A DNA stretch of 64,000 nucleotides, taken from Dreissena polymorpha (taxonomy: Eukaryota > Mollusca > Bivalvia > Myida > Dreissenidae). The translations under genes and the position numbers were made by a program. Positions 1 through 11,906 of this stretch are shown piece after piece (position 1 is the first letter of the stretch; each line of letters starts with the position of its first letter). The stretch spans positions 80,519,107-80,583,106 of the forward strand of contig NC_068356.1 in the NCBI RefSeq assembly GCF_020536995.1, read 5' to 3'. Under the pieces are notes generated by a model. The model did not search any database. It saw only the letters and a program-made list of their open reading frames with translations, and was not told the DNA's origin.

Positions 1-2020
1 TGTTTTTGCTCGTGTTACTATCAAATTTTCTTTATACGACATCAAACGATTGTTTAATCATATTTAAGTTGCTGCATGCACAAAAACATAGGCATTTGCC
101 GATGTAACAGATTATTTTGAATTATTATAAAGTATTGTACAAGTTCCAAGGAAGTGGCACTTAGAAAAGGATGTTGAGCCAATGCACATTTTAAGTTATT
201 ATAAAGTGACAAATTTTATTTAACTTCTTCTGCGTATTCTTTTTTAAGAACTTATATTATGTTTTGTGAGTTGATCACTTAATCTATAATTTGAGTCGTG
301 CACGATTTTACAAACATTTAATCAGAACAAGTAGTTTTCTAATAACGCCTTGATGGAGTTAAACGTGTTTTTGTACGATTAAAAAATAACACGTTTAACA
401 ACTAAAGGCGTTTCAGTGAACGGACGTTTGCATCTGTTCGTGATCAATTCGTGATCCGCTTCCGTGCATATAACTATAATAAGCCCTTTGTTAAAAGCTT
501 CTATCGCACAGAGGATGAGCAGTACATGTATGCACAACACAGTTGTCATTAAATGCAGTCAATACAACTAGTTTGATTGAATAAATTTTCGAACTGTTTA
601 TTTTCAACATTTCTAGGCTATATTCGCTAAGCGATGCAAATTTGGTATAGCTGATTTATTCTAGAAACTGAGGCATATTAGAAATATAATGCTTACCCGT
701 ATTAATAATATTTCTTCCGTTTATCAATTTACTTCGGTTAATTATTTAATGCATGAAACAATCAGCGAAATACGCTGCAAAAAAATCGATAAACAAGAAA
801 TAGTTGATCACTTTCGGAATGTTAAGTCTTTGGCTTTAAATGCAGATGCTCTTATACATTTACGCCGTAAAAGTTGTGTGTGATGTCCGCTACTTGTAAT
901 TTCGGTCCTTCAAACATCGTGGCGTAAAAAAGTACTTATGGAAACCTTATATAAGCCGATTTTTATGCAAACAAATTATTTGAACTTGTTTATGGGAATT
1001 ATTTTTATTTCGGTTCATTCAATTGTATTTCATTTTGTTCTAAAACATAATATTTGTATTATTTTCTCTTATTTTCTCTGTTACTTAGCATCATACATAT
1101 GTTGGAACGCTTGATTCATTTTCCTGTTCGTATCATTGGCGTCGCCCTAGAGGGCGGCGACTAGTATGTAATGCATATTTTTTCGCTTATGGGAGGAGAA
1201 GTTATTTTACGGATCAATGTATATATTTTTGTTTTAAGAATATCTTGCATAGTGGTGATTTTTTGTGTAAGTTAGTGTAAATAAGTACTGCATTTGTGCC
1301 TATTACATTTTAGTAATGCAGTGATATTATTGTGATACAACTGTTAAATTATATATTGTGCACCCTGTAGGATTATCGGTGTTTTTAAAAATCGTCCGGT
1401 CCTAAGCGGAACCTCGGAAGTAGCATGATTCATTTATTAATGCATCTCATCGAGAGGTGGAGCCCGTGATTAACGGCTGTGGGTAACCGCTTATAGCAAT
1501 TGTATATACGTAAAGTGTAATATCGATCAGCATTGCTCTGAGAAATGTATATCCAATGCATTTGCATGATTGTATTGACCGATATTTATCTAGGTTTACC
1601 GAACACAGTTACAAACAACTGATCAATTATCTTATCGACATGCCATAAATTGAAATACAAAACCACTTAATTGAACGCCTGTCTATATGTTTTATGAACG
1701 TTATTACTTGTTAATGTTTCTAATCTATTTTAGTACGCCAACTCATAGATTCTAAATATAGAACCAAATAACGTTAAAAACTGTTTTTATAAATAACTGT
1801 TCACTTCGAAAACGAAAACCGGTTATATTGATAAAAATTATTATTTATCAAGACTTGTATTACAATTTTGATATCACTTAATACTAACGTAGATTGCATG
1901 TGTTCTTCACTTCCCTTTATTGTTGTAAATTAAGACTGTATTTACAAATGCTATAATGCACTTGAACTATCAAGTATATACGTATATAACGTGTATACAA
2001 TTATGTTGCACGATATCAAA
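1..2020. other. AT-rich stretch without recognisable gene
   Basis: I see no coding region with a recognisable family, no tRNA and no clear repeat array here. A 64-codon frame at 689-883 on the plus strand has no motif I know. A short inverted repeat (gtcgccctagagggcggcgac-like) lies near 1140. The base composition matches other intergenic stretches of the window. Confidence 0.5.
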
Positions 2021-2395
2021 TGATATGCTTTTTATATGCATGAAGGGACAATAATCTAAGGTTAACATAGCTTTTTTGAAAATTGCATGTATTTTTTTGC
2101 TTAAAATATCAAATGATAATGATTACAAATCTATCAATAGGTTATGAAAACATTCTAATAAAAATGTAAATATTGTAATTTACTTTGCATACGCTCTAAA
2201 CGTACATATCGGCATGTAAAAGTCACTTTCGAACTTTAAAAGAACTAAGATTAACAACGAGGACATACGGTTTCACGTGTTCACAATTGGTTATTGAAGC
2301 CGCATAGTGGCCAATACTGTGCATACGTATATATGCAGCAAAATTCAAAGTTTTAGTTGTATACTGATTACAAATTTCAGTTTCGGTGATTGTTC

Positions 2396-2880
2396 AAGGG
2401 GCCTTTTCACGTTTTAGCAAATTTACAAAATTAAAAAAATATGTTTCAGATTCGCAAATTGTTGTTGCAGTTATGATATTTGCGAGTAATACTGAACATT
2501 TACCATGCTATAAAATATCTATTATATGCATCTTTTGACGATTTCACAACCTGAAAATTATAAAGCGTTGTAACGCGAAACGATTGAATAATTTGTGGAG
2601 TTCTGTTGTTGTCGTTATAGTTTGTGACACTACGAAGATTGCTTATATAAAGTAAAAAATAGACCATTCATTGTATGAGCATGGATGACCGAGTGGTCTA
2701 AGTATTAGACTTTTACTCCAGGGGTAAGTGATTCGATCCCAGATAAGGTTACTTTTTTCTTTCTTTAATTCTTTTCTTTTATTTACTGGAATTCTTTCGA
2801 TCAAATGTTTACATTTATCCATATAAAGCATTTACTGACAAACATCAATACATGCCAAAATCATTTAAAATGTCCTTTTA
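2396..2880 (+). mobile_element. tRNA-containing interspersed repeat, copy 1
   Basis: About 485 bp. It starts AAGGGGCCTTTTCACG and ends with a diverged inverted copy (TGTCCTTTTA). It holds a Pol III-type A/B-box unit at 2682-2750 and a downstream T-rich tract. The empty site in the neighbouring duplication unit (near 3440) shows both boundaries. The same element recurs at 27291-29368, where it has taken two insertions, so this is a real family. Whether it moves as a SINE or as a TIR element is open: it has both a Pol III-like head and inverted ends. Confidence 0.7.
2682..2750 (+). tRNA. tRNA-derived Pol III unit (SINE-like), not a working tRNA
   Basis: A-box-like TGACCGAGTGG is followed by a B-box-like GATTCGATCCC, one base off the consensus. 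A CTTTTAC loop would give anticodon TTT, but the stems pair poorly. A run of T follows. It is the internal promoter-like part of the interspersed repeat at 2396-2880 and matches the unit at 28332-28396. Confidence 0.6.
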
Positions 2881-3610
2881 ACTTGGAAAAAAAACTTAAT
2901 CTTAAGGACGTTTATGTTTTTTCACATGCCGCACGACGTAGAAAAGAAATGTACAAAAATTATTTAATCCGATTAATCTCGCGGAAATGTGTGCCTTTAC
3001 TGTAAAACAATATCTGGAGATTTTTATATTGCATTTAAAATTGTGTTATCAAGAAATAAGCTTTTTATATGCATAAATTAAACAAGAGACAAATAAAATG
3101 ATGCAAAGATCTGCACAGCGTTATGTGAAGATTGCATGTAATGTTTTTTTTATAACAACAACAAAATTATCATGATTAAATATATATCATATGGTAATAA
3201 AAACATTCTTACAAAAATGTAAATAATGTAATTTACCTTGCACACGCTGTGCACATACACATCACAATGTAAACGCCACTTACGGACTTAAAGCATTAAC
3301 CACCAGGGTATAAGGTTTCACGTTTGAATACTTGGTACATGTAATTGGAACCGCATAGTGGCCTATATTGTGCATACTCATACATGCAGCATAATTCAAA
3401 CTTTTAGTTGTATACTGATTACAGTTACAGTCTCGATGATGATTAAATTGGGAAAATCCAACCGAATGTTAAGTAAATTCATTTCCTTAACAGTCCGCAC
3501 GTCGTAGAAAGAAATGTACAAAATTAATTTAAACCGATTATTCTTGGGGAAATTTGTTTATGTACTGTCAAACAATTTTTGGGCATTTGAATATTGCATC
3601 TAAAATATTT

Positions 3611-5240
3611 TTTTTGAAGGATTTCATTTATAATCTTAGCTTTTTCATAAGTAAATGGGCTCAAAACTTGTTGTTTCTAATAATTATGTATTGCTTTTAT
3701 TCACTCATGTACGAGTCAGTGCTTCTTAATGAGCTGACTATTGTTTACTCATGATACGCTGTGGTCACAAAGCAGCCAGTTGACCAGTGCAATCATATTT
3801 TATTTTAATTGTTTTCTTTTCGTCCCAACTTTGAATTGAGTTTACCTGTACTGCACATATACATTTTAGTCGTATTGGTCGTATGGGTGTCTGTTCTAAG
3901 TTGAATGGGAAGTTTTCAAACAACGATTATGCCCGCCGTTACGCAAAAATTATCATCTAGGATTTATCGATGATATTGCTGAATCGTTAGGCACAAAAGG
4001 TCAGGGATCGTGTTAAAACATTTAACAACATTTTCTTATACTGTGCGCGGTAAAGTACTGAACTCAACTCGTGTGGCACCACTCACACTGTATATGTCGT
4101 TATATGTAAATGATAGATAGAGTAATTTACACAAGCACATGCCAGAACTCACAGAAACACCCTGTAAAACACTTGCTGTATTACTTCAAATGACTTGTGG
4201 AATGAATGTCATATTACTTATTACTGTCTGACTGATTGACCTGTATTTGCATGGACTCAAGGCGACATCTGTATTTTATGTATGGTTAATTTCGTTCTCA
4301 ACAAGAAACATCATCTTGGTAACGAGTATTGTTTTGATATATAAAATAATATAATCAATACTCTAGGCTGTATATTTAGATCGTGTGATATTACATTTCA
4401 TGTAATGTGTTTTAAGTATATCTCCAAATAACATTTAATGTCATAAAATACTCCATAATTGCTAATATTTGACTTCTTTCGCATAAAATCAAAAAAAATA
4501 ATATTTATTTATGTTTTTTTCCACTGTCTGCTTTGGTCACATGCGGGACAGAAAATTACAGGGCAAACACCTAATCTGACAATTCAAAATAATTACGAGA
4601 CAACCGCTGAAAATTCGTACATTATTTCAACGTAACTGGATAATTCCTTGCTCCTGATGTGAAAGCGATGGGTTGAAATATCAAACCGAATCTGATATTC
4701 ACATTTAATTTATTGAATCTATATCCATATATGATTATCATTTCAGGCAATATTCGATTATCGGTAAACGTTGATGATTCTATATAACTACCGCATTGTC
4801 GTCTAGAACACTAAATTGAGACATATGCAAATCATGACTAATGATTGAAAGATTGAATCTGCCATTGATTGTTGAAGAATTATTTCATGACCCGTGAATT
4901 ATTTTTATACCTATGATTACAGGTTGACACAGTTATCATTGTTCGTAAATAAGGAAGCATGAATCATAATTCTTAACAGTGACCATACTTCTGTTTCGCT
5001 TTTGATGGAATTTCCACTATTTCATTTTGAGATTCATCAGTAGTGCTACATAGCCATTTTCAGAAAATATTTAATTACACTTAATTTAGAAAATGTATAA
5101 CCAGTGAGTACCAATGGTAAAATGCTTGTGGCGATACTCAAAGCATGTCAAACCAAAACTTATCTTGATAAAAGAAGCCGTTTTAATCGCAAATCGACTC
5201 AAGGTCGAGTACAAACATGCTTTTATATAAAATTGCATAT
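3611..5240. other. No recognisable feature
   Basis: AT-rich DNA with no coding frame showing a known domain. Short frames at 3554-3754 and 5104-5328 are isolated and look like chance openings. Confidence 0.45.
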
Positions 5241-5244
5241 TCAT

Positions 5245-5335
5245 ACAAGTGCTGGTTACTTACTTACGGCTGATATTGGACTCGAATTCACGACAACCGA
5301 GATACTAGTCCGAAATTCTTCCAACTGACCTGCTG
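5245..5335 (-). tRNA. Decayed tRNA-Thr-like unit (SINE head)
   Basis: Read on the minus strand: GCAGGTCAGTTGGAAGAAT resembles a D-arm/A-box, then GGACTAGTATC resembles an anticodon arm with AGT, then GAATTCGAGTCC resembles the B-box with two mismatches. This matches the common tRNA-Thr-type SINE head. Stems are degraded, so this is a relic and not a working tRNA. Confidence 0.5.
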
Positions 5336-5339
5336 ATTA

Positions 5340-6455
5340 AGTCCATAATTGCTGACGTGCGTAACATAAATCTGCGTAATCATATAGGTGGTGTAATTAT
5401 AACGACACCACTCCGGTTAGATTTGCTGTTATCATTGATCTATTTTTAGATATAGATCAATGGTTGTTATTCTATGAACCAATAGTAAAAGGTATTTTCA
5501 CACGTTAAAAATAGTTCGTCGCAATAAAATCATGCTGTGCGATGTATTATGTCGTGGTCTACCAGAGCGACTCTGGTCCCTGGCCGTCTTTACCTTATAT
5601 GGTAATCATAACCATATATGTCACAACACAAACATCTATAAATAAACGTTATGAATGAGTGTAATATGACCATATATGAAGAAAGCGTAATCAAATAACG
5701 TGCGAGGGGTACCGAATGGAGAAACAATAAAAAACATCGTTTGAATAATCTCCCCTTCTGATTGCCCACGAGCTTTCAAACAGTTGAGATCCGGTATTGT
5801 ATACGTTTGTGACATTGTTTTGAGATCAAGAAGTCATTTCGGCGCTTATATATTTCAGTTTTGTTTTTGAACTTGCAATAGCTATCTTTTAATAGTGATT
5901 TGGTGTATTTCGACGTTGTAAAGTGTATAATTCAAAGTGGCATTCATTTTCGCGACCTAGTCCTAGTTTAGGTCATAATACACCAAATAGTTTCCCTATA
6001 TAATTCAATGTAAAAGCGACAACTTTGAGCGAAAATAAATTCAACATTTTGCACATAGAGACCCCCATAACCATACCTTTTCTTAAAGGCCATTCTAAGC
6101 GGAATCGATTTATGCAATAAAAAAGATATGTCATGTACAATGCAAGAAAGAACTTGACACAAATCAAAATCGACTGTTTTTGCAACTTTTTTTTTCGGCC
6201 GTTTCTTAGCGGAATGTAACCTTTTCTAGTGCAATGGTTTACTATAGTCTTCAAGTGCATCATATTTCAGGGATTCAGTAGTGAACACCTATTCATGCCC
6301 TACCATTATCTCCGCAAGATAACACCTGAATAATGGTAAAAAGTGTAAAACATGCCTTCCTGTCAACTATGATATTTTTTTAGAGAGTACAGCCCTACAT
6401 GAAGCGATCATTTAGTGTATTGTAACCTAGTAACTCGGTGTGTGTTTTATTACCC
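5340..6455. other. No recognisable gene
   Basis: AT-rich stretch. Overlapping minus-strand frames at 5968-6263 have no conserved motif and look spurious. A palindrome around 5563 (accagagcgactctggt) is the only local structure noticed. Confidence 0.4.
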
Positions 6456-6471
6456 ATTTTGTGAGGATTAG

Positions 6472-6915
6472 GGACCATACGGCCCATGGACCATACGGTC
6501 CATGGACCATACGGCCCAGATTATCGGACTATACGGCCCAGATTTGCGGACCATACGGCCCAAATTTGCAAAGCATACGGACCATGTCTTAATTAATATT
6601 TCTTTCGTGTTTCTTCAATATTGTATGAATAAATTTAAGAAAATTATTAAAATTGTAGTATTTCATGTTCATTCAAGCATGTTTTATATTATTTCATCGT
6701 GTAAGGATTATCGGACTATACGGCCCAGATTTGCGGACTATACGGCCCAGATTTGCGGACCATACGGCCCAGATTTGCAAAGCATACGGACAATATCTTA
6801 ATTTATATTTCTTTAGTGTTCCTTTAAAAATTGTATGAATAAATTTAAGAACATATTAAATTTATAGTATTTCATTTTCATTCAAGCATATTTTATATTA
6901 TTTCATCGTGTAAGG
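6472..6915 (+). repeat. E1 left subterminal repeats, two about 205-bp units
   Basis: Each unit has several copies of an 18-22 bp word (GGACCATACGGCCCAGAT with TTTGC or TATC spacers) followed by an AT-rich tail containing gtatgaataaatttaaga and catcgtgtaagga. Unit 1 is about 6472-6708 and unit 2 about 6709-6915. The frame opened through the first unit is a by-product of the repeat. Confidence 0.8.
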
Positions 6916-7206
6916 ACACAACTATGGATACCCTAGTAAATTTCTTTATTGTTTGTTAATATAATATCGACATCCAAAATACACAACAAATACTAATATA
7001 TAGACAACAAATAAAAAAACAATTTCAGGCACATATATATAACACTTCTAAACAAATACATATATATGTACAACAAAAAACAACATTTATAGCAATTTTG
7101 TGAAATGTGAGCAAACGAATGTACAAGAACAAATTTGTATTACATACATACAATCAAACAAATATATTTTAGATACAATCAAACAAACAGATATATACAT
7201 TTTTAC

Positions 7207-7444
7207 TCAATCGTTCACACTAGCAAACAAACAAACACACGTACACATTTGCACAGGTCCATACAATCTACAGCACTCATTCAGAAGCTCACTCGTACTA
7301 ATTTCTTTTTTCCCGTACCGGTCCCATGCCGCGCGTTCACTGGATACTAGCTTCCGCAAACCTTTCTTGGAACCACCATCCACCACAGTGTACGTAGGTG
7401 TACCATCTAGTACGACATCGTGGACGGTTTCATCTTTGAGGTCA
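7207..7444 (-). pseudogene. FLYWCH-like start exon, decayed
   Basis: A good splice acceptor (tttctttcag) lies just upstream at 7445-7454 on the minus strand. The exon reads DLKDETVHDVVLDGTPTY, then a VVDGGSKKGLRKLVSS segment that I recognise as like the run-in of FLYWCH zinc-finger domains, which often accompany MULE transposases or PHD fingers in invertebrate genes. The conserved FLYWCH core (aromatic W and the Cys/His set) is absent, so the exon is decayed or interrupted. Joining it to the PHD exon through the visible donor and acceptor does not keep this frame. It could also be an unrelated hypothetical. Confidence 0.4.
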
Positions 7445-7799
7445 CTGAAAGAAATCATTGTTGATTACTTTACATTAATTAATATAAGTAATACCCAATT
7501 AATTTAATCAAATAAAAATTAAGTATGCGATATATACTATAATTTGAAAAATTCATTTATAATGTGCGAGTTTGTATAAGCTTTGTAGCTGAATAAATGT
7601 TATTATTGTTATAAAAGGAAGTAAAACATATAGGAGTGTTATTATTACTTGTATAGAACAACAAATATTTGTTTGATGTATTATATTATATTATTATAGG
7701 AATGTAATTATTATTATTTAACAATTGCTAAAATATTATATAAAATATAGGAATATTGTTGAGTTATTAACGTTATTTGTTTTTAATCGGCAAACTTAC

Positions 7800-8138
7800 G
7801 TCTCTTCTGCTTTTGACTCCATGGAACGCTCTGGGCGACTAACGTCAAACATTGACGTTGAGTATCTGCTTCAACTGCGTCCATAGTATCTCCACTTCCG
7901 GACTTTTCGTGCAACAACAGAGCAGCCTGAGTTGCTTCAATGTCTGTCGGTGCATCGGGCACCCGCAGTACGTGGACGACTTCATTTACATCCATGTCAT
8001 CATCAGAGGTGTCTTAGTGACGACACCTCATACATACGAAACGCAGTTCATCCTGATTACGAACCGCTTCGCATATACCTCTTCCGATATCCCGGTGTTT
8101 CCACATCGGATATGATGCCAACATTGGCACTTGTCACA
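7800..8138 (-). pseudogene. PHD-type zinc-finger exon, decayed
   Basis: Minus strand. The frame opens with CDKCQCWHHIRC, then TGISEEVY, the usual first half of a PHD finger of the CDxCxxWxHxxC type. The second half (QDELRFVCMRCRH, with CxxC) is in another frame, so one small indel separates them; one in-frame stop (TAA) follows at the CRH end. The frame then runs through an acidic DTSDDDMDV linker to a basic WSQKQKRR segment and ends at a consensus donor GTAAGT (intron starts at 7799). It lies inside E1, so it is either a captured host exon or the remains of the element's own accessory gene. Confidence 0.6.
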
Positions 8139-8249
8139 AGTGACCGCTCTTGAGTTGGAGTAAATTCTCCTTAAACAAAATAAACACGGAGGCGCAGGGA
8201 TTTTTCATCGAATATGGTACGACCATGTCCATACTTGATATTTATATTG

Positions 8250-8545
8250 TCTTCAATAATAACGATTGTCACACTTTACCTTTAATTAGTAATTAAAGAC
8301 GTGCTCACTCTATTAGCATTAGTGTAATTATCAACATCAATCAATATTTATGTTATAAATAGCGCACCAGATGTGCAAACATAAGCCGTTGTTGTATACA
8401 ATTATAACGATTATCACACTTTAACTTTAATTGGTACTTACAGACGTGTTAATCCATTAGGGTCTATTATCAATTACTGTAATAGATAAGATCAATCAGA
8501 AGTTGTCATAAATAGGGCGTATCCAATATACAAACGTACGAGTCA
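8250..8545. repeat. Two-unit tandem repeat, about 145-160 bp period
   Basis: The words ataacgatt-tcacacttta-cttta, then gtaat-aacatcaatca and ataaatag occur twice (near 8255 and 8403) in the same order. It lies inside E1 and is non-coding. Confidence 0.6.
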
Positions 8546-8583
8546 CTTATTCGAGTGTCATACCCCTATTGCAATTATAATAT

Positions 8584-8745
8584 ATTTCATCACGCGGCAT
8601 GTATTAAATTTAATAATTATGTTATAATTTTTTATTACCGTTTTCACCACGCGGCATGTATTAAATTGAATAATTATGTAATAAATTTTTATTACCGTTT
8701 TCACCACGCGGCATGTATGAAATTTAATAATTGTGTTATAAATTG
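8584..8745 (+). repeat. Three-unit minisatellite, about 59 bp period
   Basis: The unit contains caccacgcggcatgtat then taaattTaataattatg and ttttattaccg. Three near-identical copies lie end to end inside E1. The frame through it (repeated FHHAACIKFNN) is a by-product of the repeat. Confidence 0.85.
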
Positions 8746-8964
8746 ATGTGTACTGCTTACATAAATAGTTGATGACAACATTAAAATGAATTTAAAATCT
8801 GAGAGAAATAATAACTATTTCATTTCCCGTGTTATTTATTTTCAACAGCGCAACACATACTGGCATGTATTTATTTTTAACACATTCATAGTACAATGGT
8901 AGCACAGTATTGTAGTGTATTCGTGTTTTAGAATAATGTACATGACGTATAAAAGAAACATGTG

Positions 8965-9080
8965 GGCCGTATGGTCCGCAAATCTGGGCCGTATTGTCCG
9001 ATAATCTGGGCCGTATAGTCCGATAATCTGGGCCGTATTGTCTGGGCCGTATGGTCCATGGTCCGTATCGTCCGTATACC
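8965..9080 (-). repeat. E1 right subterminal repeats, inverted
   Basis: Five copies of the word GGGCCGTAT-GTCC with CGATAATCT or GCAAATCT spacers, the reverse complement of the left-end motif. It ends at the TTTTGTGA duplication. The frame read through it is spurious. Confidence 0.8.
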
Positions 9081-9092
9081 TTTTGTGATCTA

Positions 9093-9395
9093 TTAAAAAC
9101 ACGTGCTTCGCGCATTTGGACACTTACAGTGTGTTTTACACTAGTGCAATAATTGACGCTTTTGATGTGTTTATAGTGACTGTGCATTGATTGAACACTT
9201 ACCAGTGGATTGCAATTTTGAGTGACACTTTAATACTAATTATTAAAAAACAGTTGCTTCGCGCATTTGAACACATACAGTGTGTTACACACTAGTGCAA
9301 TAATTGACACTTGACATGTTCATAGTGATATTCGCTCTGAACACTGACCAGTGTATTGCAATTTGACACTTATTGATTATTGAAAACTAGTGCTT
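9093..9395 (+). repeat. Two-unit tandem repeat, about 155 bp
   Basis: The block gcttcgcgcatttg, then acagtgtgttaca-actagtgcaataattgac, then gaacact-accagtg-attgcaattt occurs twice, at about 9100 and 9252, followed by a partial third start. It is adjacent to, but outside, E1. Confidence 0.75.
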
Positions 9396-9645
9396 TTTAA
9401 CTTGTGTGACCTTTATTTTTATTAAAGCGTGATTGATCTGTTTTGTTTATATTCTTTTTGTGTAGTTAGACACACATAAGACAGGTTTAGTCGTCCTTAT
9501 TAGTCTTGTTGCAATAGTATTGTTAAGGTAGTATTTGGATTGTTAAGACTTGTCTTTTTATAATAAATTAGTAGATTTATTACGCAGGCTCTTTTGAACA
9601 GGATGCAGCGTTTTGTCAGGAAGCATTTTCCTTTTATTTTTTCAG

Positions 9646-9753
9646 GTGCCCAAGACAGGAGAAAAGTGAACCCTATTGCTGGGGACTCCAATGCTCATCG
9701 GATTAAGGATATTCTTCCTGACGATATAGCTGTCAAATGCCTGCCAATCTCTG
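9646..9753 (+). CDS. Exon with SGNH-hydrolase block I (GDSN)
   Basis: A strong acceptor (polypyrimidine tract then ttcag, AG at 9644-9645) precedes it and a donor GTTAGA follows at 9754. The exon reads AQDRRKVNPIAGDSNAHRIK, then DILPDDIAVKCLPISG. The GDSN segment after a hydrophobic strand fits block I, with the nucleophile serine, of SGNH/GDSL-like folds, and the next strand fits the usual spacing. This fold covers esterases, acetylhydrolases and also many non-enzymatic invertebrate proteins, so activity is not claimed. It probably belongs with 13859-14000. The phase left by the visible donor does not fit the next exon, so a small exon may be missing or the gene is decayed. Confidence 0.55.
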
Positions 9754-10439
9754 GTTAGAATATGTAATGAAAATGGTATAGAACAGTTATTACAGTTTCA
9801 GGTTTGTTTCTATTAATGGTATGACATGTACACATTTTTCTAAACCTTAAAACAAAGACCTATAGATAACACAGATTGGAATCTCTCGTCTCCGCTATAG
9901 CGATATGCGATAATATCTATCGGCGGACGCGGGTCACGTGACATTGATTTTGGAGATGCCGGTGTACCTGTAGATTATTCCATGTTCCAGCTGCTGTCGG
10001 CCATTTTCTTATAAAGCAAACAATTATTCTTCGTAATTAGTCGTTAATATTTGATGTCGTAGGGTATTCTGAGCATGATCTGGTTAGTTTATATTATTTT
10101 GATATTGTTATTAACAATATTAATGTGTTAATTAGTGTTTTTAGCGCTCGGTTGTCAGTTTGCAGAGCAATGAATGCCTGAAAGCGCAACGTTACGAACT
10201 TTACGTAGTGAGCAAAGTCGGTCTCCGAAAAAAGACATATTGAATATTTTTTTGTGTGATTAGAAATAAGTATTTATTTTCTGTCTTGATAATTCTTTAG
10301 GTTTTGGTAGTTATTATTCTAATTAATTATTAATTTATCGGAATTTGAAAGAGAACACTGGATTCGTTCATTTTCGATAATTTTTGAAAATTGAAAGGCC
10401 CGAAGCATTTTTCTATAAACTTCTTCATTAAGCATCACA

Positions 10440-11520
10440 TATTGATAACGTAAGATTTTTATGCTAGGTGAGATGTTAATCTATGTATGATTTATAAAAA
10501 GTAGACGAAAATGAGGTATTTTAAAGGATTTTGCCTTTGTACAATGTGTACTATTTATACTGTTATTTCATTCAATCAAGTGGTTTGTATTTTGTTGAAA
10601 CACTTTTCTATTTTATTTCTCATCCCATATATTTGAAGTAAGATTTGTATGCTAGGCAAGATGTTAATCTAAGTATAGATTTAAACAAACTACAAGAAAA
10701 TATTCAATTGAAAGGATTTGGCCTTATACAATGTTGGTACAATTTTAAGCTCTTTTCTTCTATTGTACAATATTGCTGTCAAACGTGTTTTTGTTCTTTT
10801 TGATAAACTTTTTCATTTTTCATCCCAAATCGATTAAGTCAGATTGTTATGCTTGGTGATATGTAATTCTAGGTATGATTAATAAAAAGTAGACGAAAAT
10901 AAGTCATTTTAAAGGATTTTGCCTTTGTACATTTTGTACAATTTTATACTGTTATTTCATTCAATAATTTTTCACACCTGTCGCCAAAGTGGTTTGTTTC
11001 TTTGTGAAAACTTTTCCATTTCTCATCCCATATCGTTGAAGTAAGATTTTTATGCTAGGCAATATGTTAATCTAAGTATAGATTTAAACAAACTAGAAGA
11101 AAATATTAAATTTAAAGGATTTGGCCTTATACAATGTTGGTACAATTTTAAGCTCTTTTCTTCTGTTGTACAAGATAGCTGTCAAACGTGTTTTTGTTCT
11201 TTTTGATAAACTTTTTCATTTTTCATCCCAAATCGATTAAGTCAGATTTGTATGCTTGGTGATATGTTAATCTTGGTATGAATTAATTAAACTGGAGGAT
11301 AATGTTCATTTTAAAGGATTTTGGCCTTGTACAAAGATGGTACAATTTTAAGCTCTTTTACCCTATTATGCACACATGTTGTCAAACGTGCTTTGGTTCA
11401 TTTTGAAAAACTTTGTCATTATTCACCTCAAATTGAAGAAATAAGATTTTTATTCTGGGTAATATGTTTATCTTGGTATGAATAAAAGAACTAGATGAAA
11501 GTACAATGTATGGGTTTAAA
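10440..11520 (+). repeat. Tandem array inside the TIR transposon, about 200 bp period
   Basis: The word aagatttttatgctagg and variants starts units near 10449, 10638, 10838, 11041, 11239 and 11440. Alternate units are more alike (gctaggcaa versus gcttggtgat), which suggests a higher-order dimer. Each unit also has aaaggattttgccttgtacaa and a tttcatccca segment. Confidence 0.85.
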
Positions 11521-11906
11521 TTCTCATTTAATATCTTATTTTATTAGTATTACCAGTTTTCCTGTCAATGTTACACATGCAAGTTAATATACAAACATAT
11601 TTTAACAGATAGCTGTGAGCTTACTATTAAAACACAAACAAAAGCTGTGAGATGACTATAAAAACCACAAATTGTCATTGTTAAAAGCGTAAGCAATAGC
11701 AGAGCACACGTTATTAGTTTCAATATTCCCATACTGATAGTCCTGATGTTAAACTTCTGGTACAGACCTATAGTCCCAGTTTATTTCAAATTACCGGTAT
11801 TCAGTGACTTTAAAGCATCTCTCAGGCTGGCGGGTGTTTTCTTTTCATTTTTTGCACTTTTCTCAGTTTTCTTATTTATTAGTTTTGTAATTGCAAAACC
11901 TCTTAC

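Larger units (their letters stand above)
2025..3610 (+). repeat. Diverged tandem duplication, about 0.6 kb unit
   Basis: Two copies of one segment follow each other. Unit 1 starts near 2025 (ctttttatatgcat) and unit 2 near 3058 with the same words; both then share the segment with aaaacattct, gtaatttac, ccgcatagtggcc and agttgtatactgattac, and later a segment with cgcacg-cgtag and gaaatgtacaaaa. Unit 1 is longer because it holds the tRNA-containing insertion at 2396-2880. Unit 2 is the empty site. Many substitutions and small gaps separate the copies, so the duplication is old. Confidence 0.75.
6465..9080. mobile_element. E1: TIR element with subterminal tandem motifs, MULE-like
   Basis: The left end (GGATTAGGGACCATACGG) and the inverted right end (GGTATACGGACGATACGG) align over 34 bases with about 5 mismatches. 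The target duplication is TTTTGTGA (6457-6464 and 9081-9088), 8 bp perfect or 9 bp with one mismatch. Just inside both ends the motif GGACCATACGGCCCAGAT is repeated, inverted between the ends. The interior carries the decayed PHD/FLYWCH-like exons on the minus strand and AT-rich tandem repeats. No transposase catalytic domain is visible. The end structure and duplication size fit Mutator-like elements; that assignment is inference. Confidence 0.65.

Noticed and set aside
2682-2750. Functional tRNA-Lys gene
   Set aside because: Anticodon, acceptor and T stems pair badly and the unit sits in a repeat seen twice; treated as tRNA-derived.
5968-6263. Two overlapping minus frames of 64 and 96 codons
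   Set aside because: No motif, no splice context, different frames on the same DNA; looks like chance.
6502-6801. Frame with repeated GPYGPDLQ/RTIRP words, and its partner at 8792-9187
   Set aside because: Produced by the E1 subterminal words, which occur inverted at the two ends.
8555-8746. Frame FHHAACIKFNNYVI repeated three times
   Set aside because: A 59-bp minisatellite; no start context or neighbours.
9500-9691. Minus-strand 63-codon frame across the SGNH exon
   Set aside because: Antisense shadow; the plus strand has acceptor, donor and motif.
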